From a virus, in IMG/VR virus record IMGVR_UViG_3300025141_000300, positions 1 to 37,558 of that record: 37,558 nucleotides of DNA; one strand, given 5' to 3'. Below, one piece after another: positions 19,685-24,478 of the stretch. Under the pieces are notes generated by a model that made no database searches, was not told where the DNA came from, and was given only the letters and a program-made list of their open reading frames with translations. A program made the translations under genes and the position numbers. Position 1 is the first letter of the stretch. Each line of letters opens with the position of its first letter.

Positions 19685-19829
19685 TTAGTTCTCCTTCCGC
19701 TTCACACATCGTACAGTTCATTGTAACTTTTTCGTTAAGTTCTTCAACTGATTTATGTGTAATAGTTATGTACCCATTTCCTTTACAACGGGGACAAATT
19801 TTATTTTTCTTTGGGTCTTGCTTTGCCAT
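19629..19829 (-). CDS. DnaJ-type zinc-finger microprotein
   Basis: 66 aa. CPRCKGNGYI (12-21) and CTMCEAEGEL (39-48) reproduce two CxxCxGxG-like repeats of the DnaJ zinc-binding domain, here with an E in the second. It should bind one zinc. Paralogue-like to the 64-aa protein at 20666-20860. Possible roles in chaperone interaction or RNA binding are inferences. It overlaps both neighbours. Confidence 0.75.
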   Translation of the reverse strand: MAKQDPKKNKICPRCKGNGYITITHKSVEELNEKVTMNCTMCEAEGELNDPNDTIIIDADGIHRLQ

Positions 19830-19980
19830 TCAATCTTTCAATCTCCTTATTGATTAAGATATTAATCGTACCACTTCGACTTTGAACGGTATAGGGAGTA
19901 ATTACTTTTCGGATCTTATCTAAATTTTGGTAACACTCTTTAGACAAAGAAACGTTTTTATATTTACTTATGTCAGTCAT
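19801..19980 (-). CDS. Ribbon-helix-helix-like regulator
   Basis: 59 aa: YKNVSLSKECYQNLDKIRKV then ITPYTVQSRSGTINILINKE. The short strand VSL, helix, turn with SRSGTIN and second helix match the Arc/CopG ribbon-helix-helix pattern. Such proteins are dimeric repressors that often control their own operon. AGAGGATATAACAA precedes the ATG and the upstream promoter region carries an ATAGGA/TCCCAT inverted repeat, a plausible operator. Confidence 0.65.
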   Translation of the reverse strand: MTDISKYKNVSLSKECYQNLDKIRKVITPYTVQSRSGTINILINKEIERLNGKARPKEK

Positions 19981-20017
19981 TTGTTATATCCTCTTTCATA
20001 TTTATTTGTTTATTAAT

Positions 20018-20052
20018 ATAGGATTATTCCCATAAATTACAAGAAAAGTCAA
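20018..20052 (-). promoter_or_regulatory. Promoter/operator upstream of the RHH gene
   Basis: Minus strand: TTGACT (20052-20047), 18 nt, AATAAT (20028-20023). The inverted repeat ATAGGA-TTAT-TCCCAT (20018-20033) overlaps the -10. It is similar in form to ATGGGATA/TATCCCAT at 12031. The -35 overlaps the ATG of the divergent plus gene. Confidence 0.5.
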
Positions 20053-20279
20053 TGAAGATTATAACATTAACTGTAATTATTTGTTCAGCTTTATATGGTA
20101 ATTGTCAGTCGCCTTTTACCAAAAATGTAGAGTTCAATAGCTGGGCAGAATGCATGTATGCTGGCACCAACGACACCATGACCCTTTATAATACAATGGG
20201 TGAAAAGTATGTTAATGATAATAAAATTTTTATAAAATTTGCTTGTATTGAAGTTGAAAAGGAAAGAATAGATTCATAA
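20052..20279 (+). CDS. Small secreted protein
   Basis: 75 aa. Signal peptide MKIITLTVIICSALYGNC, with a Cys at 18 that might be lipidated (YGNC is not a standard lipobox), then SPFTKNVEFNSWAECMYAGT and IFIKFACIEVEKERID. Conserved-looking cysteines (C18, C33, C65) may form a disulfide in the periplasm. It resembles small SAR11-phage periplasmic proteins in my recollection. Only plus-strand gene in this region. Function unknown. Confidence 0.65.
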   Translation: MKIITLTVIICSALYGNCQSPFTKNVEFNSWAECMYAGTNDTMTLYNTMGEKYVNDNKIFIKFACIEVEKERIDS

Positions 20280-20303
20280 AACTCCTATAGTTTCCGTGCA
20301 CGT

Positions 20304-20317
20304 ACTCCTATAGGAGT
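20304..20317. repeat. Perfect 14-bp palindrome
   Basis: ACTCCTATAGGAGT, with a half copy ACTCCTATAG at 20281-20290, in the gap between two convergent genes. It contains the ATAGGA half-site seen near phage promoters. The rest of the 20280-20389 gap shows nothing else. Confidence 0.7.
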
Positions 20318-20389
20318 AAAGGCTCCACACATTGAAGTTGTCGTACAGAGGCTAGCGCGAGGCATTACATGGACGCAGGTCCTTTCATA

Positions 20390-20593
20390 TCATTTACATA
20401 TCCAGCCGACTAAAAGTTTGCCATCCTGGGTATAGTTTCCTTGAAGTTTTGCATCTCCATTAATTGCTGGATAATAGATGGTGTTCACCTCACTCCAGGC
20501 TTTTGCAATCTCTCCACAATTAAGACCGTTTGTCTTTAGGTTTATCTCTTCTATCCCGCTCGTGCTTAACAGAAGTATTACCAAATATTTCAT
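20390..20593 (-). CDS. Small secreted protein
   Basis: 67 aa. N-terminal hydrophobic signal MKYLVILLLSTSGIEEIN; mature LKTNGLNCGEIAKAWSEVNT and a Cys at the C-terminus (GWICK), giving a possible disulfide (C27-C66). Similar in plan to the divergent 20052 protein. It overlaps the basic 49-aa gene. Function unknown. Confidence 0.65.
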   Translation of the reverse strand: MKYLVILLLSTSGIEEINLKTNGLNCGEIAKAWSEVNTIYYPAINGDAKLQGNYTQDGKLLVGWICK

Positions 20594-20669
20594 TCCATCC
20601 TTTTTTATATTGATTAGTAGAAATTCGAGAGCGTCCGTCCCATTTTTTACCTTTTTCCTTTTGTTTCAT
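20520..20669 (-). CDS. Small basic protein, unknown
   Basis: 49 aa: MKQKEKGKKWDGRSRISTNQ then YKKGWNEIFGNTSVKHERD and a Lys/Arg end. The KWDGRSRxSTxxYKKGWNEIF motif is one I recall as a conserved small phage protein of unknown role. Its stop lies inside the next gene and its start overlaps the previous stop. Confidence 0.6.
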   Translation of the reverse strand: MKQKEKGKKWDGRSRISTNQYKKGWNEIFGNTSVKHERDRRDKPKDKRS

Positions 20670-20860
20670 TTTTTATAATACATTTGATAGATAAACTCAT
20701 CTACCTCCGCTTGGCTATAAGTATTTTCTCCTTCGGATTCACATAACCAGCACTGTTTAATTTCGACTTCACCGTCAATCCCTTCAAATGGGTTTCCACC
20801 TTCCATAATTTTAATATAGCCATTACCTTTACACAAAGAACAAATTTCTTTATACGACAT
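20666..20860 (-). CDS. DnaJ-type zinc-finger microprotein (second copy)
   Basis: 64 aa. CSLCKGNGYIKI (7-18) and CWLCESEGENTY (37-48) form the same two-repeat zinc site as 19629-19829, with the second Gly again preceded by Glu. The two are probably paralogues, ~1 kb apart. C-terminal helix DEFIYQMYYKK. Function unknown. The overlap with the upstream AT-hook-like gene suggests coupled translation. Confidence 0.75.
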   Translation of the reverse strand: MSYKEICSLCKGNGYIKIMEGGNPFEGIDGEVEIKQCWLCESEGENTYSQAEVDEFIYQMYYKK

Positions 20861-21332
20861 ATAGTTTAGGTCTTCCTCCTTTACTTCCTCTTAAAACCAT
20901 TTTTAAATTTTTTGGTGGTCTTCCTATTTTTTTAACTACTTTAAATTTTTTCTTGTATGGGCCTCTTTTATTTCTTCCTCTATAATGGCTGTGGTATATT
21001 TTACTACCGGTCGGAAGTGTTGGAAGAGAGGGATTCTTTTCCACATAGTATCTTCCTCCATTTCTAGTAATATGCATGTGAGCTTCTCGTTGAGCAATAG
21101 GGCCTAACATTTTTTGATAGACATAGTTAGGATCTTTGCCTGCCATCTCACAGACAGCCCTGAATCCTGATCCTTTCCCCTTGAACCATGCAATTGCCAT
21201 CTTGGATTCTCTCCAATCAGAAGTAAAGATAGCATCGTGTGCTGCTTTACTTAAAACACTTGTCCAAAGGTAGTGTTCGGGACTGGTTGTGTCTTCTTTT
21301 TCAGTCGTGTATTTCTGATCGAATATCGTCAT
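20850..21332 (-). CDS. AT-hook-like DNA-binding protein
   Basis: 160 aa. The N-terminal helical domain has AIAWFKGKGSGFRAVCEMAG and KDPNYVYQKMLG, which could be a helix-turn-helix. The C-terminal tail carries three basic GRP/RGP-type hooks: NKRGPYKKKF, KKIGRPPKNL and KGGRPKLYVV. AT-hooks insert into the minor groove of AT-rich DNA. A role as early regulator, host-takeover or nucleoid-like protein is inference. It overlaps the 62-aa gene by 32 nt and so follows its promoter at 21525. Confidence 0.7.
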   Translation of the reverse strand: MTIFDQKYTTEKEDTTSPEHYLWTSVLSKAAHDAIFTSDWRESKMAIAWFKGKGSGFRAVCEMAGKDPNYVYQKMLGPIAQREAHMHITRNGGRYYVEKNPSLPTLPTGSKIYHSHYRGRNKRGPYKKKFKVVKKIGRPPKNLKMVLRGSKGGRPKLYVV

Positions 21333-21489
21333 GCGACTTGGTTCCCCAATTAATTATTCTTTCTTGGCCTGGCAGACTAATTTCTACTCCATACTTACTC
21401 CAATTTTTGGCAATAAGATTCAACTCTAACACGATTGTAGAATATTGTTTAGTGCTACCACCTTTTATATTTAATGTTATCTTTCTCAT
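21301..21489 (-). CDS. Small beta-rich protein, unknown
   Basis: 62 aa: MRKITLNIKGGSTKQYSTIV then LELNLIAKNWSKYGVEISLP and a charged end. Probably a small beta-sheet fold. The ATG at 21489 is one base from the predicted transcription start, so it could be leaderless. First gene of the set running through the AT-hook-like protein. Function unknown. Confidence 0.6.
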   Translation of the reverse strand: MRKITLNIKGGSTKQYSTIVLELNLIAKNWSKYGVEISLPGQERIINWGTKSHDDIRSEIHD

Positions 21490-21491
21490 TA

Positions 21492-21525
21492 CCTATAATA
21501 TAAGAAATTATAGGAGCATTGTCAA
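21492..21525 (-). promoter_or_regulatory. Promoter with inverted repeat, minus strand
   Basis: TTGACA (21525-21520), 17 nt, TATATT (21502-21497); start about 21490, at the ATG. The inverted repeat CCTATAAT/ATTATAGG (21492-21499 and 21507-21514) covers the -10. Good evidence for a repressible promoter. Confidence 0.7.
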
Positions 21526-21540
21526 GCCTTAAAATAAAAT

Positions 21541-21678
21541 TTATCGCCCTTGGCCACGATAGCGTTTTTTACGAGGAGAACAACGTTTGGAGTAAGATTT
21601 TGCATGTCGTCCGGGTCTTTTTCTAGTTGCTCGTTTTTTGTAGAGACTGACTCCAAAGACAGGTCTCTTACGAGCCAT
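21541..21678 (-). CDS. Tiny highly basic protein
   Basis: 45 aa: MARKRPVFGVSLYKKRATRK then RPGRHAKSYSKRCSPRKKRY. About 45 percent Arg+Lys, almost no acidic residue. Probably binds nucleic acid by charge alone. Overlaps the zinc-ribbon gene by 11 nt. No family beyond similarity to other small basic marine phage proteins. Confidence 0.6.
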   Translation of the reverse strand: MARKRPVFGVSLYKKRATRKRPGRHAKSYSKRCSPRKKRYRGQGR

Positions 21679-21892
21679 CGTCTTTCACCAGATTTAATAC
21701 CGGTGGTTTTTTTCCGGCAATACTAATAGGCATGTAGCTGATAACTCCATTAACTTTTTGTTCATTATCAGTGCCACATTGTATACAACGATAAACGTTC
21801 TTATAAAGAGAAACAAAAACAGTAGAAGTATGACACGTCGGGCATTCTCCGTTAGTGACTTCAGTGTTAAAAGTAAATCCTTTTCCAATCAT
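21668..21892 (-). CDS. Zinc-ribbon protein
   Basis: 74 aa. CPTC at 17-20 and CIQC at 36-39 form a classic zinc ribbon with strands FTFNTEVTNGE and TVFVSLYKNVYR between; the C-terminal half is apolar and flexible. Similar ribbons occur in transcription factors and nucleic-acid-binding phage proteins. The exact role is unknown. It overlaps the basic 45-aa gene. Confidence 0.7.
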   Translation of the reverse strand: MIGKGFTFNTEVTNGECPTCHTSTVFVSLYKNVYRCIQCGTDNEQKVNGVISYMPISIAGKKPPVLNLVKDDGS

Positions 21893-22007
21893 TGTTCTTC
21901 CTATTATACTTCTTTTTATCTTTAAACCGTCTAGGAGTAAAGTATTTTAAAAGTCTAGCTATTGGATTTCTTTTACTCGAGGATGATTTTCGTGATGTGT
22001 TTTTCAC
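21867..22007 (-). CDS. Possible small basic protein (GTG start)
   Basis: 46 aa with a GTG start: VKNTSRKSSSSKRNPIARLL then KYFTPRRFKDKKKYNRKNND. It fills the otherwise empty 80-nt gap between two genes and has the basic character of its neighbours, but no ATG and only a weak ribosome site, so it may be a chance frame. Confidence 0.4.
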   Translation of the reverse strand: MKNTSRKSSSSKRNPIARLLKYFTPRRFKDKKKYNRKNNDWKRIYF

Positions 22008-22182
22008 CTAGATACATCTCAACTTCAGCTTTAGATTTAATACATTTATAGGATACAGTCTCACTGTACTGGCGTTCTGCTTCACGTTTTCCACGAAGGC
22101 ATACTGCCATATTAGGCTGAATACGATGTTCCTTAATTTCTCCGTTTACAAACATAAGTAATGCGATCACTGTCTCAACCAT
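21973..22182 (-). CDS. Small protein with hydrophobic N-terminus, unknown
   Basis: 69 aa. Hydrophobic start MVETVIALLMFVNGEIKEHR with a short segment (VIALLMF) too short for a secure membrane helix; then CLRGKREAERQYSETVSYKC and MYLGEKHITKIILE. Two cysteines ~18 apart could pair if exported. Starts on the stop of the upstream coiled-coil gene. Similar proteins are common in marine phages as I recall; role unknown. Confidence 0.65.
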   Translation of the reverse strand: MVETVIALLMFVNGEIKEHRIQPNMAVCLRGKREAERQYSETVSYKCIKSKAEVEMYLGEKHITKIILE

Positions 22183-22607
22183 TATTGTGCTCCATTTTCA
22201 TAATTTCCATTTGCAAATGTTCTCTGTCTATCTTTTAATTTTTCAATATCAGATAAAGCTTTGTTCATTTGTTTTGTTAAAAATTCTATATTTACTTTGT
22301 TGTGCATTCCATCCTCAATAGCTTTGTTTAAACGATCTACAGATTTATAAAGATCCTCCACCAACATGTAAAGCTCCTGTTCTCCAGAAGATTTGCCTAA
22401 TTGGCCCCGAGGGTATTTGATCCGGAATTCTGAATTAGCCTCTAAATCTTTATGCATTAATTCTAATTGTGTTGAGTGCTGGTTAAGCTTCTCGTTAATA
22501 CCGAAATAAGCCCAGGTCCCGATCGCGACCATCATAATTAAAGAGGCCACGGTTTTCATCGGCATCTGTACAGCTGCCTCCTCCGAGATTTTTAATGGTT
22601 TGGGCAT
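22182..22607 (-). CDS. Membrane-anchored coiled-coil protein
   Basis: 141 aa. A cytoplasmic N-terminus is followed by a membrane helix, TVASLIMMVAIGTWAYFGI (~19-37), then an extended coiled coil (KLNQHSTQLELMHKDLEAN; LVEDLYKSVDRLNKAIED; MNKALSDIEKLKDRQRTF). With the 85-aa neighbour of the same plan, it may form an inner-membrane complex, for example a spanin-like or superinfection factor. No family match recognised. TAATG overlap with the upstream gene. Confidence 0.65.
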   Translation of the reverse strand: MPKPLKISEEAAVQMPMKTVASLIMMVAIGTWAYFGINEKLNQHSTQLELMHKDLEANSEFRIKYPRGQLGKSSGEQELYMLVEDLYKSVDRLNKAIEDGMHNKVNIEFLTKQMNKALSDIEKLKDRQRTFANGNYENGAQ

Positions 22608-22864
22608 TAGTAATTATAACTCCCTGAAGGAGTATCTCCTTGTTCTAAAACTTGAAATAATTTTTTATGTTGGTCCATGATCTCTTCATCAGAGTCCATC
22701 ATCTTTTCAATTTGGCTTTGTAGCTTGTCCACATGTCTCTCTAATTTATCCACTTTATCTTCATGTACTGCTTGAATTGTAGAGAGTTCAAATGTACGAG
22801 AAAGACTCCAACCGCCTAGGGCGATGAGTAGTCCTACTAATAATGTCATTAACTTGTCAGCCAT
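22607..22864 (-). CDS. Membrane-anchored coiled-coil protein
   Basis: 85 aa from the ATG at 22864 (MADKLMTLLVGLLIALGGWS); a GTG at 22873 lacks a ribosome site. One membrane helix (LMTLLVGLLIALGGWSL), then a coiled coil (VHEDKVDKLERHVDKLQSQIEKM) and a flexible end. Same architecture as the next gene downstream, so the two probably work together at the inner membrane. Function unknown. Confidence 0.65.
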   Translation of the reverse strand: MADKLMTLLVGLLIALGGWSLSRTFELSTIQAVHEDKVDKLERHVDKLQSQIEKMMDSDEEIMDQHKKLFQVLEQGDTPSGSYNY

Positions 22865-22970
22865 AAACTCCACAACAACTAAATTTATCCATAAAAAAAT
22901 AATGATACACGGAGAATCCTATAGCAATCCCAATGCTCATTCCTATAAACAATGTTAAGTATTTTACCAT
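22857..22970 (-). CDS. Tiny membrane protein
   Basis: 37 aa: MVKYLTLFIGMSIGIAIGFS then VYHYFFMDKFSCCGVYG. One hydrophobic helix covers most of the length; a Cys-Cys pair near the end. Its stop overlaps the next start. One of five consecutive ORFs under 55 codons here; function unknown. Confidence 0.5.
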   Translation of the reverse strand: MVKYLTLFIGMSIGIAIGFSVYHYFFMDKFSCCGVYG

Positions 22971-22971
22971 A

Positions 22972-23055
22972 TTAAAAGATTATTTCAATTACTAGGTAAA
23001 GGGTGATAAAGACGAACGTCCCCATCATTTGAACATCATAGGGAAAATTATGCAT
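22972..23055 (-). CDS. Tiny membrane peptide
   Basis: 27 aa: MHNFPYDVQMMGTFVFITLY then LVIEIIF. One short hydrophobic helix ending at the C-terminus. GGGGGATTA precedes the ATG. It overlaps its upstream neighbour and abuts the next. Real translation is plausible from the tight packing but needs evidence. Confidence 0.45.
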   Translation of the reverse strand: MHNFPYDVQMMGTFVFITLYLVIEIIF

Positions 23056-23137
23056 TAATCCCCCATTTAGCTAGTGCTTGACTACATGTAGCTAACCATA
23101 GCAAGATAATTATGAGAGAGGATACTAAATATTTCAT
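23048..23137 (-). CDS. Tiny secreted or membrane peptide
   Basis: 29 aa: MKYLVSSLIIILLWLATCSQ then ALAKWGINA. The hydrophobic core is followed by an ALA signal-peptidase-like site that would release only six residues, or it stays as an anchored peptide. An LATC motif is near-lipobox. Overlaps the downstream peptide gene. Confidence 0.45.
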   Translation of the reverse strand: MKYLVSSLIIILLWLATCSQALAKWGINA

Positions 23138-23141
23138 CCAT

Positions 23142-23273
23142 CTAGTTTCCTGTGTGCTTATTTTCCTTAAGATCCTTCTTCTTCGAAATTCTTTTAAAGT
23201 TTGATATTTCATCTTCTATTACCCCAAGCTGTAATAAAATAGCGAGTTGCGCCGTTATTAATTTATCATTCAT
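23142..23273 (-). CDS. Tiny helical protein
   Basis: 43 aa: MNDKLITAQLAILLQLGVIE then DEISNFKRISKKKDLKENKH. An amphipathic helix then a basic tail. Starts immediately after the stop of the lipoprotein gene. Function unknown. Confidence 0.5.
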   Translation of the reverse strand: MNDKLITAQLAILLQLGVIEDEISNFKRISKKKDLKENKHTGN

Positions 23274-23435
23274 TTAATTACAATTGTTTTTATCTAAATC
23301 AGCTGGTTTTTCTCCAGAAAATACCCATAACCAAGAAGAGATTTTTGTTCCTTCTTGCGTATAGGTGCATTTTTTGCCCACTGAGCAGGAGCTCAAAGCA
23401 AAAAGTAATGCTAGTACTAAAAATATTTTATTCAT
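23274..23435 (-). CDS. Small lipoprotein
   Basis: 53 aa from the ATG at 23435 (MNKIFLVLALLFALSSCSVG), chosen because AAAGGAAACAA precedes it and because it begins the signal sequence; the longer frame adds an N-terminal extension inside the neighbour. Lipobox LSSC (14-17). Mature part ~37 residues with two further Cys (KKCTYTQEG, KNNCN). Lipoproteins next to a run of tiny membrane proteins could be the outer-membrane half of a spanin or an exclusion system, unproven. Confidence 0.7.
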   Translation of the reverse strand: MNKIFLVLALLFALSSCSVGKKCTYTQEGTKISSWLWVFSGEKPADLDKNNCN

Positions 23436-23586
23436 TTGTTTCCTTTGGTGCAGGTCCAACTTTCGCATGATGTTCATACGTTAATTGTTCTGCGTTTTCT
23501 TGTTCGTCTTTTACGCGACAACATGTACCTAAGTTTTCTTTTTCTTTGGTATGCATATTGCAAGTTTGTTTTTCTTTTACTGACAT
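23428..23586 (-). CDS. Small hydrophilic protein with Cys
   Basis: 52 aa: MSVKEKQTCNMHTKEKENLG then TCCRVKDEQENAEQLTYEHH and AKVGPAPKETNE. Cys at 9, 22 and 23 plus His 12 could make a metal site. It overlaps the 43-aa Cys-rich gene by 10 nt and the lipoprotein start by 8 nt. Role unknown. Confidence 0.55.
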   Translation of the reverse strand: MSVKEKQTCNMHTKEKENLGTCCRVKDEQENAEQLTYEHHAKVGPAPKETNE

Positions 23587-23708
23587 ACTTCACACTCTTC
23601 TAACTCATGTTCGCACACAGTACAACTACAGACACCGTATACATCGCCGTGTTCTTTTAAAGAACAGTGGCAATTGCAATTACAATGCTTACACTTTGTC
23701 GCTTCCAT
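23577..23708 (-). CDS. Cysteine-rich microprotein
   Basis: 43 aa with 10 Cys and 4 His: MEATKCKHCNCNCHCSLKEH, then GDVYGVCSCTVCEHELEECE and VCQ. The spacing (CxxCxCxCxC, CxCxxC, CxxC) is metallothionein-like and should bind several metal ions. GAGGAAAC lies before the ATG. The start overlaps the end of the 221-aa gene. Such a Cys-dense protein is unusual in phages; function could be metal buffering, or binding a host metalloprotein. Confidence 0.65.
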   Translation of the reverse strand: MEATKCKHCNCNCHCSLKEHGDVYGVCSCTVCEHELEECEVCQ

Positions 23709-24354
23709 TTTTTGTTTCCTCGATTCCGTAAAAAAATCTATCGGAATCTTCGGTTCTCCATTCCCTTGTGTTTTCTACATTCCATTCCCTTGTTTGAACT
23801 TTCCAATCAAATGGTATTTCGTCTTTCACCGTGAAAGATGGAAGACTCCATATCAATCTATTATTGGGTTGAGCCGCATAATTACCATCCTCTAAGGCGA
23901 GAATGTGGGCGCACTTATGTTCGTGCGGTATTTCAGAATGTTCTGTATCTACTATATTACTCTCTGGGTGAGCCCAGTCAACCGTAAAAAGATAGTGACC
24001 ATGATGCCATGCCTTATCTTTTCCAAAATATTTTCCTGATTGTCCGGCTAGGATATCGTAAGTAGTAATAGCAGGATAGTAACTGAAAGAATTCCAAAGC
24101 TCCAACTCGTCAAGTCTAGTCCTAGGAACTTTTTTGACATCAAAGCCTCTTTGGATAAAGGCGCTAATCGGTAAACGATAGAAGACAGCACCATTTTCCA
24201 TAATTGCATGAAAGAGTAAAGCGCGCCCTGTAAGTGATGCCATCCCAAAGATGATACAGTCCTCAACTTCTCCCACATGTCCGGAAAAGTCATATAGATA
24301 TTCTCTCCTTACCTGCGCATACGTCGCAGGAATGTTTGCGTTTAGATATGCCAT
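23689..24354 (-). CDS. Protein of unknown function (221 aa)
   Basis: 221 aa. N-terminal MAYLNANIPATYAQVRREYL; central VEDCIIFGMASLTGRALLFH and ENGAVFYRLPISAFIQRGFD; HGHYLFTVDWAHPESNIVDT; C-terminal KVQTREWNVENTREWRTED. Mixed alpha/beta, aromatic-rich, no obvious active site. I recall similar proteins next to PolA in marine phages without function. It lies between PolA and the small-gene run. Confidence 0.7.
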   Translation of the reverse strand: MAYLNANIPATYAQVRREYLYDFSGHVGEVEDCIIFGMASLTGRALLFHAIMENGAVFYRLPISAFIQRGFDVKKVPRTRLDELELWNSFSYYPAITTYDILAGQSGKYFGKDKAWHHGHYLFTVDWAHPESNIVDTEHSEIPHEHKCAHILALEDGNYAAQPNNRLIWSLPSFTVKDEIPFDWKVQTREWNVENTREWRTEDSDRFFYGIEETKNGSDKV

Positions 24355-24367
24355 TTAACATAAATTC

Positions 24368-24466
24368 CTATTGAGCTATTATTATAAGAACAATGACTAC
24401 AGCAACAGCTATAGAAATTTTTTTATGAGCTAATGCTAATGCCCATAATTGTTTTACTTTTTCCAT
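24368..24466 (-). CDS. Tiny single-pass membrane protein
   Basis: 32 aa: MEKVKQLWALALAHKKISIA then VAVVIVLIIIAQ. One membrane helix at the C-terminus. AAGGAGGAAAC is directly before the ATG, a strong ribosome site that makes translation likely. It fills the gap between PolA and the 221-aa gene. Function unknown. Confidence 0.65.
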   Translation of the reverse strand: MEKVKQLWALALAHKKISIAVAVVIVLIIIAQ

Positions 24467-24478
24467 GTTTCCTCCTTG

